Below, piece by piece: positions 8,851 through 19,433 of a stretch of 64,000 bases of DNA. The notes beneath the pieces are model-generated. The model was not told the origin of the DNA. It searched no databases and saw only the letters and a list, made by a program, of their open reading frames with translations. The DNA lies in contig NZ_OCMY01000001.1 of the NCBI RefSeq assembly GCF_900215435.1, forward strand, positions 248,001 through 312,000, written 5' to 3'. Within the stretch, counting starts at the first letter, position 1, and each line of letters starts with the position of its first letter. The position numbers were made by a program, and so were the translations under genes. This DNA is from Candidatus Pantoea floridensis (GTDB taxonomy: Bacteria > Pseudomonadota > Gammaproteobacteria > Enterobacterales > Enterobacteriaceae).

Positions 8851-8949
8851 TGAAGCGGCGGCAGAGGAGTAAAGCATCCCAAGCCATGGATGGCTTGGGG
8901 CGAGCCCCAGGGATGGTTTATGGCGTCTTTACGATCTGACGCCGCTTCA
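8851..8949. repeat. 99-bp nested palindrome (REP-like element)
   Basis: The outer arms TGAAGCGGCG (8851-8860) and CGCCGCTTCA (8940-8949) are perfect complements. Inside them nest GTAAAG/CTTTAC (8869-8874, 8927-8932), CATCCC/GGGATG (8875-8880, 8910-8915), AAGCCATGGATGGCTT (8881-8896) and TGGGGC-GA-GCCCCA. It lies in the convergent gap between rhiN and ptsG. The layout suggests a dispersed REP-like or cruciform element; I saw no second copy in this window. Confidence 0.7.
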
Positions 8950-8977
8950 TCGCACCGGCTCTGCCTGCCAACTTAGG

Positions 8978-10411
8978 TTACATACTGCGGATATAGTCAT
9001 CCATTTCAGTTTTCAGGTTATCGGACTTAGTACCGAAAATTGCCTGAACACCTGAACCTGCTACCACCACACCTCGTGCGCCGAGGCTTTTCAGTTCAGC
9101 CTGATCCACTTTGCCCACATCCGCCACGCTCACACGCAGACGGGTAATACAGGCATCCAGATTAGTGATGTTCTCTTTACCACCAAACGCGGTAACCAGC
9201 TTGCCCGCCATTTCGCTACCGGTTGCGCTGCTCTGCTCCATTGCTGTGTCCTCACGACCCGGTGTTTTCAGGTTCAGTTTTACAATCAGGAAACGGAATA
9301 CGCTGTAGTAAATCAGGCCGTAGATAATACCGACAATCGGGAACAACCAGATTTTGCTACTGTTGCCGCTCAGAACGATAAAGTCGATCAAACCGTGTGA
9401 GAAGCTGGTGCCATCACGCATGCCCAGCAGGATACAGATTGGGAATGCCAGGCCAGCCAGAATCGCATGGATCACATACAGAATCGGCGCGACGAACATG
9501 AAGGAAAATTCGATCGGCTCGGTAATACCGGTCAGGAACGAGGTCAGCGCCGCTGAGATCATGATGCCGCCCACTTTGGCGCGGTTTTCTGGTTTAGCTG
9601 AATGCCAAATCGCAATCGCTGCCGCTGGCAGACCATACATTTTGAACAGGAAACCACCTGACAGTTTACCTGCCGTTGGGTCGCCCGCCATATAGCGCGG
9701 AATATCACCGTGGAACACCTGACCGGCTGCATTGGTGAATTCACCAATTTGCATCTGGAAAGGTACGTTCCAGATGTGGTGCAGACCAAATGGTACCAGC
9801 GAACGCTCAATCAGGCCGTAAAGGCCAAAGGCCACTACCGGGTTTTGATAGGCAGCCCACTGGGAGAAGTCTTGAATAGCAGTACCGATTGGCGGCCAGA
9901 TGAATGACAGCACCACACCGGTGAAAATCGCCGTCAGACCGGAGATAATCGGGACAAAGCGCTTGCCCGCAAAAAAGCCAAGATACTCAGGCAGCTTGAT
10001 GCGGTAGAAACGATTGAACATATAGGCAGCAATTGAGCCCGCGATGATCCCGCCTAGCACACCGGTATCCGCCAGATGCTTGGCTTCGATTTCCGCAGCC
10101 GGTAAATGCAGCACTAACGGTGCCACTACCGCCATGGTTTTCACCATGATGCCGTAAGCCACTACCGCAGCCAGTGCTGAAACACCGTCATTATTGGTAA
10201 AGCCAAGAGCCACACCGATCGCGAAGATCAGTGGCATATTAGCAAATACCGAACCGCCCGCTTCCGCCATCACATGCGAAACCACGGCAGGTAGCCAGCT
10301 AAAGTTGGCAGAACCAACACCTAACAAAATACCGGCAATCGGCAGAACCGATACCGGCAACATCAGCGATTTACCTACTTTCTGCAGGTTCGCAAATGCG
10401 TTCTTGAACAT
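8978..10411 (-). CDS. ptsG: PTS glucose-specific EIICB component PtsG
   Basis: Inner-membrane glucose permease of the phosphotransferase system. The N-terminal EIIC domain is polytopic, and the C-terminal EIIB domain carries the phosphorylated Cys421 in the segment [12 protein letters not shown] chose the ATG at 10411, giving 477 residues exactly as in E. coli, because AGGAG lies 5 bases upstream; an earlier in-frame ATG at 10435 lacks this. The sequence around the ribosome-binding site, ATACTCAGGAG, equals the part of E. coli ptsG mRNA paired by the small RNA SgrS, so post-transcriptional control is likely conserved. A Mlc-like operator lies further upstream. Confidence 0.97.
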   Translation of the reverse strand: MFKNAFANLQKVGKSLMLPVSVLPIAGILLGVGSANFSWLPAVVSHVMAEAGGSVFANMPLIFAIGVALGFTNNDGVSALAAVVAYGIMVKTMAVVAPLVLHLPAAEIEAKHLADTGVLGGIIAGSIAAYMFNRFYRIKLPEYLGFFAGKRFVPIISGLTAIFTGVVLSFIWPPIGTAIQDFSQWAAYQNPVVAFGLYGLIERSLVPFGLHHIWNVPFQMQIGEFTNAAGQVFHGDIPRYMAGDPTAGKLSGGFLFKMYGLPAAAIAIWHSAKPENRAKVGGIMISAALTSFLTGITEPIEFSFMFVAPILYVIHAILAGLAFPICILLGMRDGTSFSHGLIDFIVLSGNSSKIWLFPIVGIIYGLIYYSVFRFLIVKLNLKTPGREDTAMEQSSATGSEMAGKLVTAFGGKENITNLDACITRLRVSVADVGKVDQAELKSLGARGVVVAGSGVQAIFGTKSDNLKTEMDDYIRSM

Positions 10412-10416
10412 AGAAA

Positions 10417-10427
10417 CTCCTGAGTAT
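10417..10427 (-). promoter_or_regulatory. Probable SgrS pairing site at the ptsG ribosome-binding site
   Basis: On the minus strand this reads ATACTCAGGAG and includes the Shine-Dalgarno of ptsG. The E. coli small RNA SgrS pairs with the same stretch to block translation during glucose-phosphate stress. The cognate sRNA gene is not in this window, so function is inferred. Confidence 0.5.
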
Positions 10428-10502
10428 GAGTGCAATTTTTTTGCGCAGTGCGCATGGCTTAGGGGGAGGATCCTTCGCCGGGTGACGCTGAGCGTCTTTT
10501 GA

Positions 10503-10525
10503 TTTATTACGAAGAGTAAAATAAA
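10503..10525. promoter_or_regulatory. Putative Mlc (DgsA) operator upstream of ptsG
   Basis: TTTATTACGAAGAGTAAAATAAA is an AT-rich imperfect palindrome. On the minus strand it reads TTATTTT, then ACTCT, then TCGTAATAA, which resembles Mlc operators of the form TTATTT-N5/6-CGAAATAA. It is 92 bases upstream of the ptsG start. In E. coli Mlc represses ptsG. Confidence 0.45.
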
Positions 10526-10696
10526 TCGCTAATTGTTAAATTGACGGCCATCACATTTCGCTAAGAGTGGCCGCGTCTTTTCAGTTGTTTCTTACAGATC
10601 CGGCTTAAAAAACAGCAATAAAACGCTGTCTGCACCCGTTAAGATGCAGTGCAGCCGATGGTTTTCTGATTAATTACAGTATTTGAAATAAAGTCG

Positions 10697-11488
10697 TTAG
10701 CTACTGAGACGACTCATTGGGATATGGAACAGGCGGGAGAAATTTTCCGTCGTCACAGCGGCCAGCGTCTCAATATCGACGCCTTTTAATACCGCCATGT
10801 AGTCTGCCACATCGCGGGTAAATGCCGGTTGATTCTCTTTACCACGGTGTGGCACGGGTGCCAGATAGGGAGAATCGGTTTCCACCAGCATACGATCCAG
10901 CGGTACATAGCGCGCCGCTTCGCGAATTTGTTCGGCATTGCGAAAAGTGAGAATGCCTGAGAAAGAGATATAAAAGCCCAGATCCAGCAGCTTCGCCGCA
11001 GTTTCTTTATCTTCAGTGAAGCAGTGCAGCACACCGCCACATTTCTCTACGTTTTCTTCACGCAAAATCGCCAGCGTATCTTCACGTGCGTCGCGGGTAT
11101 GAACAATGATCGGTTTATTCAGCGCAATGCCCGTGCGGATATGCTCACGAAACGATGCTTGCTGCTGCGCTTTGGTCTCTTGTTGATAGAAATAATCCAG
11201 CCCGGTTTCGCCGAGTGCGACCACGCGCTCTTCAGCCGCCAGCCGGCGAAACTCCTCAACATCATAGGGTGTTTCCTGATTCAACGGATGCACGCCGCAG
11301 GCTAACGCTACGTTTTCACGATCGCCAACCAGCTGTTTGATTTTGTAGTAATCCGGCAGCGTCGTCGCGATTGCCAGCATAAACTTCACATCACGCGCCG
11401 CCGCTTTGGCAATAACATCATCGAGATCGCGATGATGCTTTTCATAATCAAGGCCATCAAGATGGCAGTGTGAATCCACAATAAACAT
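10697..11488 (-). CDS. ycfH: TatD-family metal-dependent hydrolase YcfH
   Basis: A 263-residue TIM-barrel hydrolase with the metal-binding DSHCHLDG at its N-terminus (His7, His9), LGETGLDYF in the middle and VETDSPYL near residue 205. E. coli YcfH has 265 residues and is predicted to be a metal-dependent deoxyribonuclease-like enzyme; its physiological substrate is unproven. It is the last gene of pabC-mltG-tmk-holB-ycfH, 17 bases after holB. Confidence 0.93.
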   Translation of the reverse strand: MFIVDSHCHLDGLDYEKHHRDLDDVIAKAAARDVKFMLAIATTLPDYYKIKQLVGDRENVALACGVHPLNQETPYDVEEFRRLAAEERVVALGETGLDYFYQQETKAQQQASFREHIRTGIALNKPIIVHTRDAREDTLAILREENVEKCGGVLHCFTEDKETAAKLLDLGFYISFSGILTFRNAEQIREAARYVPLDRMLVETDSPYLAPVPHRGKENQPAFTRDVADYMAVLKGVDIETLAAVTTENFSRLFHIPMSRLSS

Positions 11489-11505
11489 ACTTCTCTCTTT
11501 CTCTC

Positions 11506-12495
11506 TTAGCCGACCACGGCGGGTGCGAGTAAACGCTCCCAGGCAAGCAAACGGTCAGTCAAAATTAATTCACGATTAAGGGCTGCCACATGCAGCAGTT
11601 GATCCCGACACTGCATCCATTGCTGTGCGCTGCTATTTAACGCGCCGCTGTTCAGTCTTTGCGCCAGTTGTGCAACCACATCCGGGCGATCGCCGTTGCT
11701 GAGCCACTGACTTGCCCCCTGCTGCACTTTCATTGCATCAACCAGCAGAGAAATCAGCCAGCTTAGTCGCTCAGCCACATCCTCTGCATTGAGCGCCGGC
11801 AGCAGCTGCAGCACATCATTATTGAGCGCGCGGATCAGCATTTCGCACAATTTTTCACGCGCCTGCCAGCGTTCAGGTTGTAACAGCGCCAGTGCGGCCG
11901 CCGGTGCGCCATTACTCAAGCGCAGTGCCGCACGTAGCGTGGCTTCCGGTTGCGGCTGCTGTTTCTGCAGCCACTGCAGACTATGCGCTTCTTCCGGTGG
12001 TGAAAGATGCCATGTCATGCAGCGGCTGCGGAGCGTAGCCAGCAAGCGTGAAGGCTCACGCACGCTGAGGAAGAACCAACAGTTCGCCGGCGGCTCTTCC
12101 AGCGTTTTCAGTAACGCATTGGCTGCGGCTTCAGTGAGCTGTGAAGCATCAGGCAGCCAGACGATTTTCGCACCGCCCTGCTGGGCAAAGTGATACAGCT
12201 TTTCGGTTACATCTCGCACCGCATCGATGCCTAGCGACGATTTGCCCTTTTCGGCTTCGAGCCGATACCAATCAGGGTGGGTATGCGCCTGCATCAGCTG
12301 GCAGCCGTGACAATGCCCGCAGCTTTTTAGCCCTTCAGGCTGCAGACACATCAACCAGCGACTGACGCCCCAAACCAGCGCATCATCGCCCATTCCCTCG
12401 ATAGCTTGCACCAGCAGCGCATGATGTGCCTGACCACTCTGATGGCGAGCGATAATCTGTCGGTAAGGTTGATTCAACCAGGGATACCAGTTCAT
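11506..12495 (-). CDS. holB: DNA polymerase III subunit delta-prime HolB
   Basis: Clamp-loader subunit of DNA polymerase III. The zinc-binding cysteines are visible at residues 50, 59, 62 and 65 (segment SCGHCHGC). The SRC motif that engages a neighbouring ATP site is in TLRSRCMTW, and as in the family there is no working Walker A motif. Length 329 compares with 334 in E. coli. It overlaps the end of tmk by four bases (ATGA-type coupling). Confidence 0.95.
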   Translation of the reverse strand: MNWYPWLNQPYRQIIARHQSGQAHHALLVQAIEGMGDDALVWGVSRWLMCLQPEGLKSCGHCHGCQLMQAHTHPDWYRLEAEKGKSSLGIDAVRDVTEKLYHFAQQGGAKIVWLPDASQLTEAAANALLKTLEEPPANCWFFLSVREPSRLLATLRSRCMTWHLSPPEEAHSLQWLQKQQPQPEATLRAALRLSNGAPAAALALLQPERWQAREKLCEMLIRALNNDVLQLLPALNAEDVAERLSWLISLLVDAMKVQQGASQWLSNGDRPDVVAQLAQRLNSGALNSSAQQWMQCRDQLLHVAALNRELILTDRLLAWERLLAPAVVG

Positions 12496-13127
12496 GCTGA
12501 TTGACCTGCCAGCCAGCGACGCAGCGCCGTTTTAAGTGACAATGTCACCTCATCAATATTTTGCGTCGCATCAATAGTGAGGATAGAAGGATCCTGCGCG
12601 GCTAATGCCAGATAGCATTCACGCGTACGCTCAAAGAAGCGTAACGACTCTTGCTCAATACGATCTAACTCGCCGCGAGCTCGGGCGCGCTGCAAACCCA
12701 CTTCTGGCGTGACATCGAGGTAAAGCGTGAGATCGGGCCGGAAATCACCGAGTACCGCATCGCGTAGCGTGGTCATTAATTTTGCATCTACACCACGTCC
12801 GCCGCCCTGATACGCTTGAGAAGAGAGATCGTGGCGGTCGCCAATCACCCATGCACCGCGTGCCAATGCTGGTTTAATCACGTTCTCCACCAGCTGCACG
12901 CGTGCCGCATAAAGCATCAGCAGTTCGGCTTTATCGGTGACCTGTTCACCATCAATACCCTGCTTAACCAGTACACGCAGCTGTTCCGCCAGCGGCGTTC
13001 CACCTGGCTCACGGGTAAAGACGACATCATTGATGCCATGTTCATGCAGCGCAGCAACTACCGCATTACGCGCAGTGGTTTTACCTGCGCCTTCAAGGCC
13101 TTCAATGACGATAAACTTACTTTTCAT
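12492..13127 (-). CDS. tmk: Thymidylate kinase Tmk
   Basis: Phosphorylates dTMP to dTDP. The P-loop GLEGAGKTT is at residues 10-18, [14 protein letters not shown] follows at about 38, [15 protein letters not shown] holds the substrate-binding region, and the LID carries [12 protein letters not shown]. Length 211 is typical. It overlaps mltG by 11 bases and holB by 4, placing dTTP supply and clamp-loader synthesis in one transcript. Confidence 0.96.
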   Translation of the reverse strand: MKSKFIVIEGLEGAGKTTARNAVVAALHEHGINDVVFTREPGGTPLAEQLRVLVKQGIDGEQVTDKAELLMLYAARVQLVENVIKPALARGAWVIGDRHDLSSQAYQGGGRGVDAKLMTTLRDAVLGDFRPDLTLYLDVTPEVGLQRARARGELDRIEQESLRFFERTRECYLALAAQDPSILTIDATQNIDEVTLSLKTALRRWLAGQSA

Positions 13128-14136
13128 TTTTTTCCTTCATTGCCAGCCGATAAACCTGCACCGCTTTGTTGTGACTGGCCAAATTAGTCGTAAAAGTGTG
13201 CCCGCCTTTACCATCTGCGACAAAATAGAGGTAATTGGTCTTCTCTGGATGTGCTGCCGCCTCAAGCGAAGCACGGCTCGGCATGGCAATCGGACCCGGA
13301 GGCATACCGCTAATGGTGTAGGTATTGTAGTCGGTTGGGGTTTCGAGATCTTTACGCGTTAACGAGCCGGTATAGCTATCACCCATGCCGTAAATCACCG
13401 TAGGATCGGTCTGCAGTTTCATGCCCGTACGCAGGCGATTGATAAATACTGATGCCACGCGTGCGCGCTCTTCGCTGACGCCGGTTTCTTTCTCAATGAT
13501 TGACGCCATGGTCACCAGATCCTGCTCTTTTTTATAAGGCAGGTTATCCATGCGGCCCTGCCAGATCTCATCAACCAGCTTATTCATGCGTGCATGAGCC
13601 CGCTCCAGCAGCGCCACATCGCTGGTATTTGCCGTATAAAGATAGGTATCGGGATAGAAACTGCCCTCGAGTTGGCTGGGCTCAAGTTTGAGCGCCGTGG
13701 CAACGGTGGCAAACTCATCGTCGGTGAGCGTGTGTTTGAGGTAAGGCGACTTGCGCAACTCAGCCAGCCACTCCTTCAGCCTTGAACCTTCAACAAAGCG
13801 TACCGGAAACTGAGCTTCTTTACCGCTGGCCAGCAGTTGCAGCAGTTGTCGTACCGTCATGCCTTTTTCCAGCCGATAGGTGCCTGCTTTAAACTTTGCC
13901 AGTTCTGGCTCCAGTTTTAATAGCGGACCAAACCAGATACTGGTGGGAATAATGTGCTGGCTTTCGAGCTGGGCTTCCAATACCACGCGGCCACTACCGG
14001 CCGGCAATGTGTAAATGGTTTCCTGTTGCAAAGTGAGTGGTGCATCAGCTAAGCGTTGAACCTGCCAATAGCTAAAGGCGGCGGCGAGCCCCGCTAATGC
14101 CACTACACCTGCGAGAATCTTTTTCATTCGAGTCAT
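13117..14136 (-). CDS. mltG: Endolytic peptidoglycan transglycosylase MltG
   Basis: Inner-membrane lytic transglycosylase that cleaves nascent glycan strands. One N-terminal membrane helix is followed by a LysM-like part and the YceG catalytic domain; the catalytic Glu lies in ASIIEKETG near residue 215. I place the start at 14136, where ATG overlaps the pabC TGA as ATGA and GGAAG lies just upstream. This gives 339 residues against 340 in E. coli. An in-frame ATG 21 bases upstream is within pabC. Confidence 0.94.
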   Translation of the reverse strand: MTRMKKILAGVVALAGLAAAFSYWQVQRLADAPLTLQQETIYTLPAGSGRVVLEAQLESQHIIPTSIWFGPLLKLEPELAKFKAGTYRLEKGMTVRQLLQLLASGKEAQFPVRFVEGSRLKEWLAELRKSPYLKHTLTDDEFATVATALKLEPSQLEGSFYPDTYLYTANTSDVALLERAHARMNKLVDEIWQGRMDNLPYKKEQDLVTMASIIEKETGVSEERARVASVFINRLRTGMKLQTDPTVIYGMGDSYTGSLTRKDLETPTDYNTYTISGMPPGPIAMPSRASLEAAAHPEKTNYLYFVADGKGGHTFTTNLASHNKAVQVYRLAMKEKNEK

Positions 14137-14945
14137 GATACTTCCATCGTCGGGCAACTGGCGCGCAGTTGCTGGTACAGCGAACGTGCGGTGAACGAAA
14201 CATCGTCAATTTGTCGCACGGGTAAAACCGGCATCAGGGCATTGCAGATCACCACTTCATCGGCATTCAAAACCTCCTCCCTGTGGCTATCTATCAGCTG
14301 ACAAGTCTGGCCAGATGCCGCCATTTCTGCCAGCAGATAACGGCGCATAATGCCATCTACACCGGCTTGCTCCAGGCGCGGCGTATAAAGGGTATTGCCT
14401 TTGCGCCAGAATAAATTGGCCGCACAGCATTCCACCACCGTCCCGTTAGTGTCAAGCACCAGTGCCTCGTCTCCGCCCGTCTGATCAAGATGGTGGCGAA
14501 TGAGCACCTGCTCCAGGCGATTGAGATGCTTAACGCCGGCCAGCAGCGGATTTCGCGCCAGGCGAACAGGGCTGGTATTCAGCACGACACCCTGCTGTTG
14601 CAGCGCGGCATAATGATGTGGCCAGGGAGAAAGCGAAAGGATGCGGGTAGGCATGGTGCAGCCGGTACGGCTGTAACCGCGGCCACCTGCGCCTGGCGTC
14701 AAAATCACCTTTAGCACCGCCTGCGCTTGCCCATGAGCAGCCTGCTGCATTTCTTTAGCCAGCTGCTGCAAGTCCGGAATGCGCATCAATAACCGTTCAC
14801 AGCCATCTTTAAGGCGTTGCAGATGGGCAGCAAGCATGACAACCTGGCCATTAACCACCGCCGCGGTAGTAAAACAGCCATCACCAAATTGCACAGCGCG
14901 ATCGCGTGCTGAAAGTTCGGTCTGCTTTACCCCGTTTATCCACAT
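14133..14945 (-). CDS. pabC: Aminodeoxychorismate lyase PabC
   Basis: PLP-dependent enzyme that releases pyruvate from aminodeoxychorismate to give p-aminobenzoate for folate. The family core FGDGCFTT is near residue 21 and the PLP Lys lies in [12 protein letters not shown] near 139. I chose the ATG at 14945, giving MWINGVKQ and 270 residues like E. coli (269), with AGGGT upstream; an in-frame ATG 13 codons earlier has no counterpart in the family. It is the first gene of the pabC-mltG-tmk-holB-ycfH operon and is separated from fabF by a terminator. Confidence 0.94.
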   Translation of the reverse strand: MWINGVKQTELSARDRAVQFGDGCFTTAAVVNGQVVMLAAHLQRLKDGCERLLMRIPDLQQLAKEMQQAAHGQAQAVLKVILTPGAGGRGYSRTGCTMPTRILSLSPWPHHYAALQQQGVVLNTSPVRLARNPLLAGVKHLNRLEQVLIRHHLDQTGGDEALVLDTNGTVVECCAANLFWRKGNTLYTPRLEQAGVDGIMRRYLLAEMAASGQTCQLIDSHREEVLNADEVVICNALMPVLPVRQIDDVSFTARSLYQQLRASCPTMEVS

Positions 14946-15023
14946 GTTGATTACCCTGAGCGTTGTGCCTGTTTTCAATACCACTGCAGCACGTAAAATT
15001 CCACGCTACTGCGTGTCAAAATA

Positions 15024-15047
15024 TAAAAAAGGCCCGCATTGCGGGCC
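15024..15047 (-). terminator. Terminator after fabF
   Basis: On the minus strand GGCCCGC-AAT-GCGGGCC is followed by TTTTTTAT, a classic intrinsic terminator 20 bases after the fabF stop. It separates the fab cluster from pabC. Confidence 0.9.
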
Positions 15048-15067
15048 TCTGTTCAGCTAAGTAGCGA

Positions 15068-16309
15068 TTAAACTTTGCGGAAGATCAGCGAGCCGTTAGT
15101 GCCGCCAAATCCGAAGGAGTTACACAAGGTATACTCCAATCCGCTGACCTGGCGCGCCGTGTGTGGCACAAAGTCCAGGTCACAACCTTCGTCAGGATTG
15201 TCGAGGTTAATCGTTGGTGGAACCGCCTGATCGCGCAGCGCCAGAATCGAATAAATCGCTTCTACCGCGCCTGCTGCACCCAGCAGATGGCCCGTCATCG
15301 ATTTGGTTGAGCTCACCATCACGCTATGAGCCGCAGCACCAAACACCGATTTCACCGCTTGAGCTTCCGCTTTATCACCGGCTGGCGTCGAGGTGCCATG
15401 CGCGTTGACATAACCGATCTGCTCAGCGTTCAGCTGTGCATCACGCAGTGCGTTAACCATCGCTGCTGCTGCACCTGAACCATCTTCTGGCGGTGACGTC
15501 ATGTGGTAAGCATCGCTGCTCATACCAAAACCAATGATTTCAGCATAAATTTTCGCGCCGCGTTTCTTAGCGTGTTCGTACTCTTCCAGTACGACAATGC
15601 CTGCACCATCACCCAACACGAAACCGTCACGATCTTTATCCCACGGACGGCTCGCCGCCTGCGGATTGTCGTTACGCGTGGAGAGCGCACGTGCAGCACC
15701 AAAACCACCCACACCCAATGGCGTACTGGCTTTCTCCGCACCACCTGCCAGCATCACATCAGCATCGTTATACGCGATGATACGTGCAGCGTGACCAATG
15801 TTATGCACACCAGACGTACACGCAGTCGCGATTGAGATGCTAGGACCTTTTAGGCCATACATGATGGTGAGATGACCGGCCACCATATTTACAATGGTAG
15901 AAGGCACGAAGAAGGGGCTGATTTTGCGCGGTCCACCTTTGACCAGCGAGCTGTGGTTATCTTCGATCAAACCCAGTCCGCCAATGCCAGAACCGATTGC
16001 CGCACCAATGCGACCAGCATTCTCATCGGTTACGACCAGACCTGAGTCTGCCATAGCCTGAATACCCGCAACGATGCCGTATTGGATGAAGTCATCCATC
16101 TTGCGCTGATCTTTGCGCGAGATGAAATCATCGCAATTGAAATCTCTTACTAAGCCTGCAAAACGTGTTGCATAGGCACTAGTATCAAAATGGTCGATCA
16201 GGCTAATGCCGCTCTGACCGGCAAGGAGAGCACTCCAGGTAGACTCTACGGTATTGCCGACAGGAGACAACATGCCAAGACCAGTCACAACTACACGACG
16301 CTTAGACAC
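15068..16309 (-). CDS. fabF: 3-oxoacyl-ACP synthase II FabF
   Basis: Condensing enzyme of fatty-acid elongation (KAS II), important for temperature control of unsaturated fatty acids. The active-site Cys164 lies in TACTSG, and the two catalytic histidines lie in [11 protein letters not shown] and [12 protein letters not shown]. Length 413 equals E. coli. It lies 86 bases after acpP in the fab cluster. Confidence 0.97.
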   Translation of the reverse strand: MSKRRVVVTGLGMLSPVGNTVESTWSALLAGQSGISLIDHFDTSAYATRFAGLVRDFNCDDFISRKDQRKMDDFIQYGIVAGIQAMADSGLVVTDENAGRIGAAIGSGIGGLGLIEDNHSSLVKGGPRKISPFFVPSTIVNMVAGHLTIMYGLKGPSISIATACTSGVHNIGHAARIIAYNDADVMLAGGAEKASTPLGVGGFGAARALSTRNDNPQAASRPWDKDRDGFVLGDGAGIVVLEEYEHAKKRGAKIYAEIIGFGMSSDAYHMTSPPEDGSGAAAAMVNALRDAQLNAEQIGYVNAHGTSTPAGDKAEAQAVKSVFGAAAHSVMVSSTKSMTGHLLGAAGAVEAIYSILALRDQAVPPTINLDNPDEGCDLDFVPHTARQVSGLEYTLCNSFGFGGTNGSLIFRKV

Positions 16310-16395
16310 GCACGTCCTCCAGGGAGGGAAAAAATAACGCTATGTGGGGCAAACATAAAACTCAGGCGGTCGAGATGACCGCCTGAAGATATTCA

Positions 16396-16632
16396 TTAGC
16401 CTTTATGGCTATTGATGTAGTCGATCGCTGCCTGAACGGTAGTGATTTTCTCAGCTTCTTCGTCTGGAATTTCAGTATCAAACTCTTCTTCCAGAGCCAT
16501 TACCAGCTCAACGGTGTCAAGAGAATCTGCACCCAGGTCTTCTACGAAAGAAGCAGAGTTGATCACTTCGTCTTCTTTAACACCCAGCTGCTCAGCTACG
16601 ATTTTCTTAACGCGTTGTTCGATATCGCTCAT
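16396..16632 (-). CDS. acpP: Acyl carrier protein AcpP
   Basis: A 78-residue acidic protein nearly identical to E. coli AcpP. The phosphopantetheine attachment Ser37 is in [10 protein letters not shown]. It carries acyl chains for FabD, FabH, FabF, FabG and PlsX, all encoded beside it. The 153-base gap to fabG is the largest in the cluster and probably holds a dedicated promoter, as in E. coli; I could not fix its boxes. Confidence 0.98.
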   Translation of the reverse strand: MSDIEQRVKKIVAEQLGVKEDEVINSASFVEDLGADSLDTVELVMALEEEFDTEIPDEEAEKITTVQAAIDYINSHKG

Positions 16633-16785
16633 ACTATTTAATTTCCTATCAAAACTCGCTTTCGCGATGGTTTTCGTAGTGTATAAAATGTTGAAAAAGA
16701 TGCAACAAAATCCCGGCTGGTCTAACCACGATTTTGCGTTATTCTGCGGTGTTTACCGCAGATAAAGCAAATCATTTCGTGATTA

Positions 16786-17520
16786 TCAGACCATGTACAT
16801 ACCGCCATTGACATGAAGCGTCTCACCCGTGATGTAGGCTGCTTCGTCAGAGGCTAAGAATGCAACAGCATTGGCAATCTCCTGCGGGTCGCCTAAACGG
16901 CCTGCTGGAACTTCTGCCAAAATACCCGAACGTTGATCATCGTTCAGTGCACGCGTCATGTCCGTCTCGATAAAGCCCGGAGCCACGACGTTTACAGTAA
17001 TGCCACGTGACGCAATTTCTCGCGCCAGTGATTTGCTAAAGCCAATCAAACCTGCTTTTGCTGCCGCATAGTTTGCCTGACCCGCGTTACCCATGGTTCC
17101 AACTACAGAACCGATGGTAATGATACGGCCCACGCGTTTTTTCATCATGGCACGCATAACCGCCTTAGAAAGGCGGAACACCGATGTCAGGTTGGTATCA
17201 AGGATATCCGCCCACTCATCGTCTTTCATGCGCATCAACAGATTGTCACGCGTAATGCCTGCATTATTGACTAAAATGTCCACTTCGCCAAATTCAGCAC
17301 GAACTTGTTCGAGCACGCTCTCAATTGAGGCCGCATCGGTTACGTTCAGCAGCAGGCCTTTGCCCTTGTCGCCGAGGTAAGCACTGATTGCTTCCGCACC
17401 GCTTGCACTGGTGGCGGTTCCCACCACTTTAGCACCGCGCGCAGCCAGCGTTTCCGCAATGGCGCGACCGATACCACGGCTTGCACCGGTAACCAGCGCT
17501 ACTTTACCTTCAAAGCTCAT
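16786..17520 (-). CDS. fabG: 3-oxoacyl-ACP reductase FabG
   Basis: NADPH-dependent short-chain dehydrogenase that carries out the first reduction in fatty-acid elongation. The cofactor motif TGASRGIG is at residues 11-18, NNAG is in the middle, and the catalytic YAAAK is near residue 151. Length 244 equals E. coli. It follows fabD by 10 bases. Confidence 0.97.
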   Translation of the reverse strand: MSFEGKVALVTGASRGIGRAIAETLAARGAKVVGTATSASGAEAISAYLGDKGKGLLLNVTDAASIESVLEQVRAEFGEVDILVNNAGITRDNLLMRMKDDEWADILDTNLTSVFRLSKAVMRAMMKKRVGRIITIGSVVGTMGNAGQANYAAAKAGLIGFSKSLAREIASRGITVNVVAPGFIETDMTRALNDDQRSGILAEVPAGRLGDPQEIANAVAFLASDEAAYITGETLHVNGGMYMV

Positions 17521-17530
17521 GTTTTTCCTC

Positions 17531-18463
17531 TTATTCCTGTGAAAGGGCTGCGCTCAGTGAAGCAGGATCGTTCACTGCAGCAGCGCTCAGGCTATCCACA
17601 ATACGTTTGGTCAAGCCGGTCAGCACTTTGCCTGGGCCAACCTCGAGCAGCTGCTCAACGCCCTGCGCAGCAATAAACTCGACCGATTCGGTCCAGCGCA
17701 CTGGGCTGTAGAGCTGACGGACCAGCGCGCTACGAATTGCGGCGCCATCGGTTTCACATTTCACGTCAACATTGTTCACAACCGGTACGTTAGGCGCGTT
17801 GAAAGTGATAGCTTCTAACGCAACCGCCAGTTTATCCGCAGCGGGTTTCATTAGCGCGCAGTGCGACGGCACGCTAACCGGCAGCGGCAGCGCACGTTTG
17901 GCGCCTGCAGCCTTACACGCTGCGCCAGCACGTTCAACCGCTTCTTTATTACCGGCGATAACCACCTGGCCTGGCGAGTTGAAGTTAACCGGTGAAACCA
18001 CCTGGCCTTGCGCACTTTCTTCGCAGGCTTTACGGATCGATGCATCGTCCAGGCCAATAATGGCTTGCATCGCGCCGGTACCTTCCGGTACGGCTTCCTG
18101 CATCAATTTCCCGCGCAGCTCAACCAGCTTGATAGCATCAGCGAAATTCAACACGCCGGCACAAACCAGCGCTGAGTATTCACCCAGGCTATGACCTGCC
18201 ATCAGCGTGGGTTTTACCGCATTTTTGCTTTGCAATACGCGATAAATAGCCACAGAAGCGGCCAGCAACGCTGGCTGCGTCTGCCAGGTTTTATTCAATT
18301 CTTCAGCTGGCCCCTGCTGGACCAGCTGCCACAAGTCATAACCCAGCGCGGCGGAAGCTTCACCAAAAGTGGCTTCAACCTGCGGGTTTTCAGCAGCCAG
18401 GTCGGCTAACATGCCGACGGTCTGCGATCCCTGTCCAGGAAAAACATAAGCAAATTGCGTCAT
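17531..18463 (-). CDS. fabD: Malonyl-CoA:ACP transacylase FabD
   Basis: Transfers malonyl groups from CoA to ACP. The nucleophile Ser92 is in GHSLGEYSA, the N-terminus carries the FPGQGSQ motif at residues 8-14, and a catalytic His is in PSHCALM. Length 310 compares with 309 in E. coli. It lies between fabH and fabG with 10-16-base gaps. Confidence 0.97.
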   Translation of the reverse strand: MTQFAYVFPGQGSQTVGMLADLAAENPQVEATFGEASAALGYDLWQLVQQGPAEELNKTWQTQPALLAASVAIYRVLQSKNAVKPTLMAGHSLGEYSALVCAGVLNFADAIKLVELRGKLMQEAVPEGTGAMQAIIGLDDASIRKACEESAQGQVVSPVNFNSPGQVVIAGNKEAVERAGAACKAAGAKRALPLPVSVPSHCALMKPAADKLAVALEAITFNAPNVPVVNNVDVKCETDGAAIRSALVRQLYSPVRWTESVEFIAAQGVEQLLEVGPGKVLTGLTKRIVDSLSAAAVNDPASLSAALSQE

Positions 18464-18479
18464 CTTTCGTTCCTGTCAA

Positions 18480-19433
18480 TCAAAAGCGAACCAGTGCGGA
18501 ACCCCAGGTGAAACCACCACCGAAGGCCTCCAGCAAAATCAGATGTCCCGGCTTGATACGGCCATCGCGCACCGCCTCGTCCAGTGCACTTGGCACGGAA
18601 GCGGCCGAGGTATTACCGTGACGATCCAGTGTGACTACGACTTTATCCATGCCCATACCGAGTTTTTTGGCCGTTGCGCTAATGATGCGCAGGTTCGCCT
18701 GATGCGGAACCAGCCAGTCGAGCATTTCACGATCAAGGTTGTTAGCCTGCAGGGTTTCGTCAACGATGTGTGCCAGTTCAGTTACGGCCACTTTGAAGAC
18801 TTCATTACCCGCCATTGTCAGGTAAGCGGGCTCATCCTGATGGGCGCGATCCTGATACGGCAGCGTCAGCAATTTGCTGTAACGACCATCGGCATGTAGA
18901 TGAGTAGAGAGGATCCCCGGCTCTTCGCTCTGGCTCAGAACCACAGCTCCCGCGCCATCGCCAAACAGAATGATAGTGCCGCGATCGTTGGGATCGAGCG
19001 TACGTGCCAGCACATCTGCACCGATCACCAGCGCATGCTTAACCACGCCATTTTTAATGTATTGATCGGCAACGCTCAGCGCATAGGTGAAGCCCGCGCA
19101 GGCGGCAGCCAAATCAAAAGCAGCACAATCTTCAATCTCCAGCATTTGCTGGATCATGCAGGCTGAGCTTGGGAAAGCGTGACTCGAGGACGTAGTGGCC
19201 ACAATAATCAGGCCAACGTCATTCGCATGCACACCCGCCATCTCAAGCGCACGCTGTGCTGCGGTGAAGCCCATGGTGGCAACCGTTTCTTCCGGAGCGG
19301 CAATACGACGCTCACGGATACCGGTACGGGTGACAATCCACTCGTCCGTCGTCTCGACCATTTTTTCCAGATCCGCATTGGAGCGAATCTGCTCAGGCAA
19401 ATAGCTGCCCGTACCGATAATTTTGGTAAACAT
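18480..19433 (-). CDS. fabH: 3-oxoacyl-ACP synthase III FabH
   Basis: Starts fatty-acid synthesis by condensing acetyl-CoA with malonyl-ACP. Cys112 is in AAACAGF, the catalytic His in VPHQANLRI and Asn in GNTSAAS. Length 317 equals E. coli. Its ATG abuts the TAG of plsX directly, with no gap. Confidence 0.97.
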   Translation of the reverse strand: MFTKIIGTGSYLPEQIRSNADLEKMVETTDEWIVTRTGIRERRIAAPEETVATMGFTAAQRALEMAGVHANDVGLIIVATTSSSHAFPSSACMIQQMLEIEDCAAFDLAAACAGFTYALSVADQYIKNGVVKHALVIGADVLARTLDPNDRGTIILFGDGAGAVVLSQSEEPGILSTHLHADGRYSKLLTLPYQDRAHQDEPAYLTMAGNEVFKVAVTELAHIVDETLQANNLDREMLDWLVPHQANLRIISATAKKLGMGMDKVVVTLDRHGNTSAASVPSALDEAVRDGRIKPGHLILLEAFGGGFTWGSALVRF

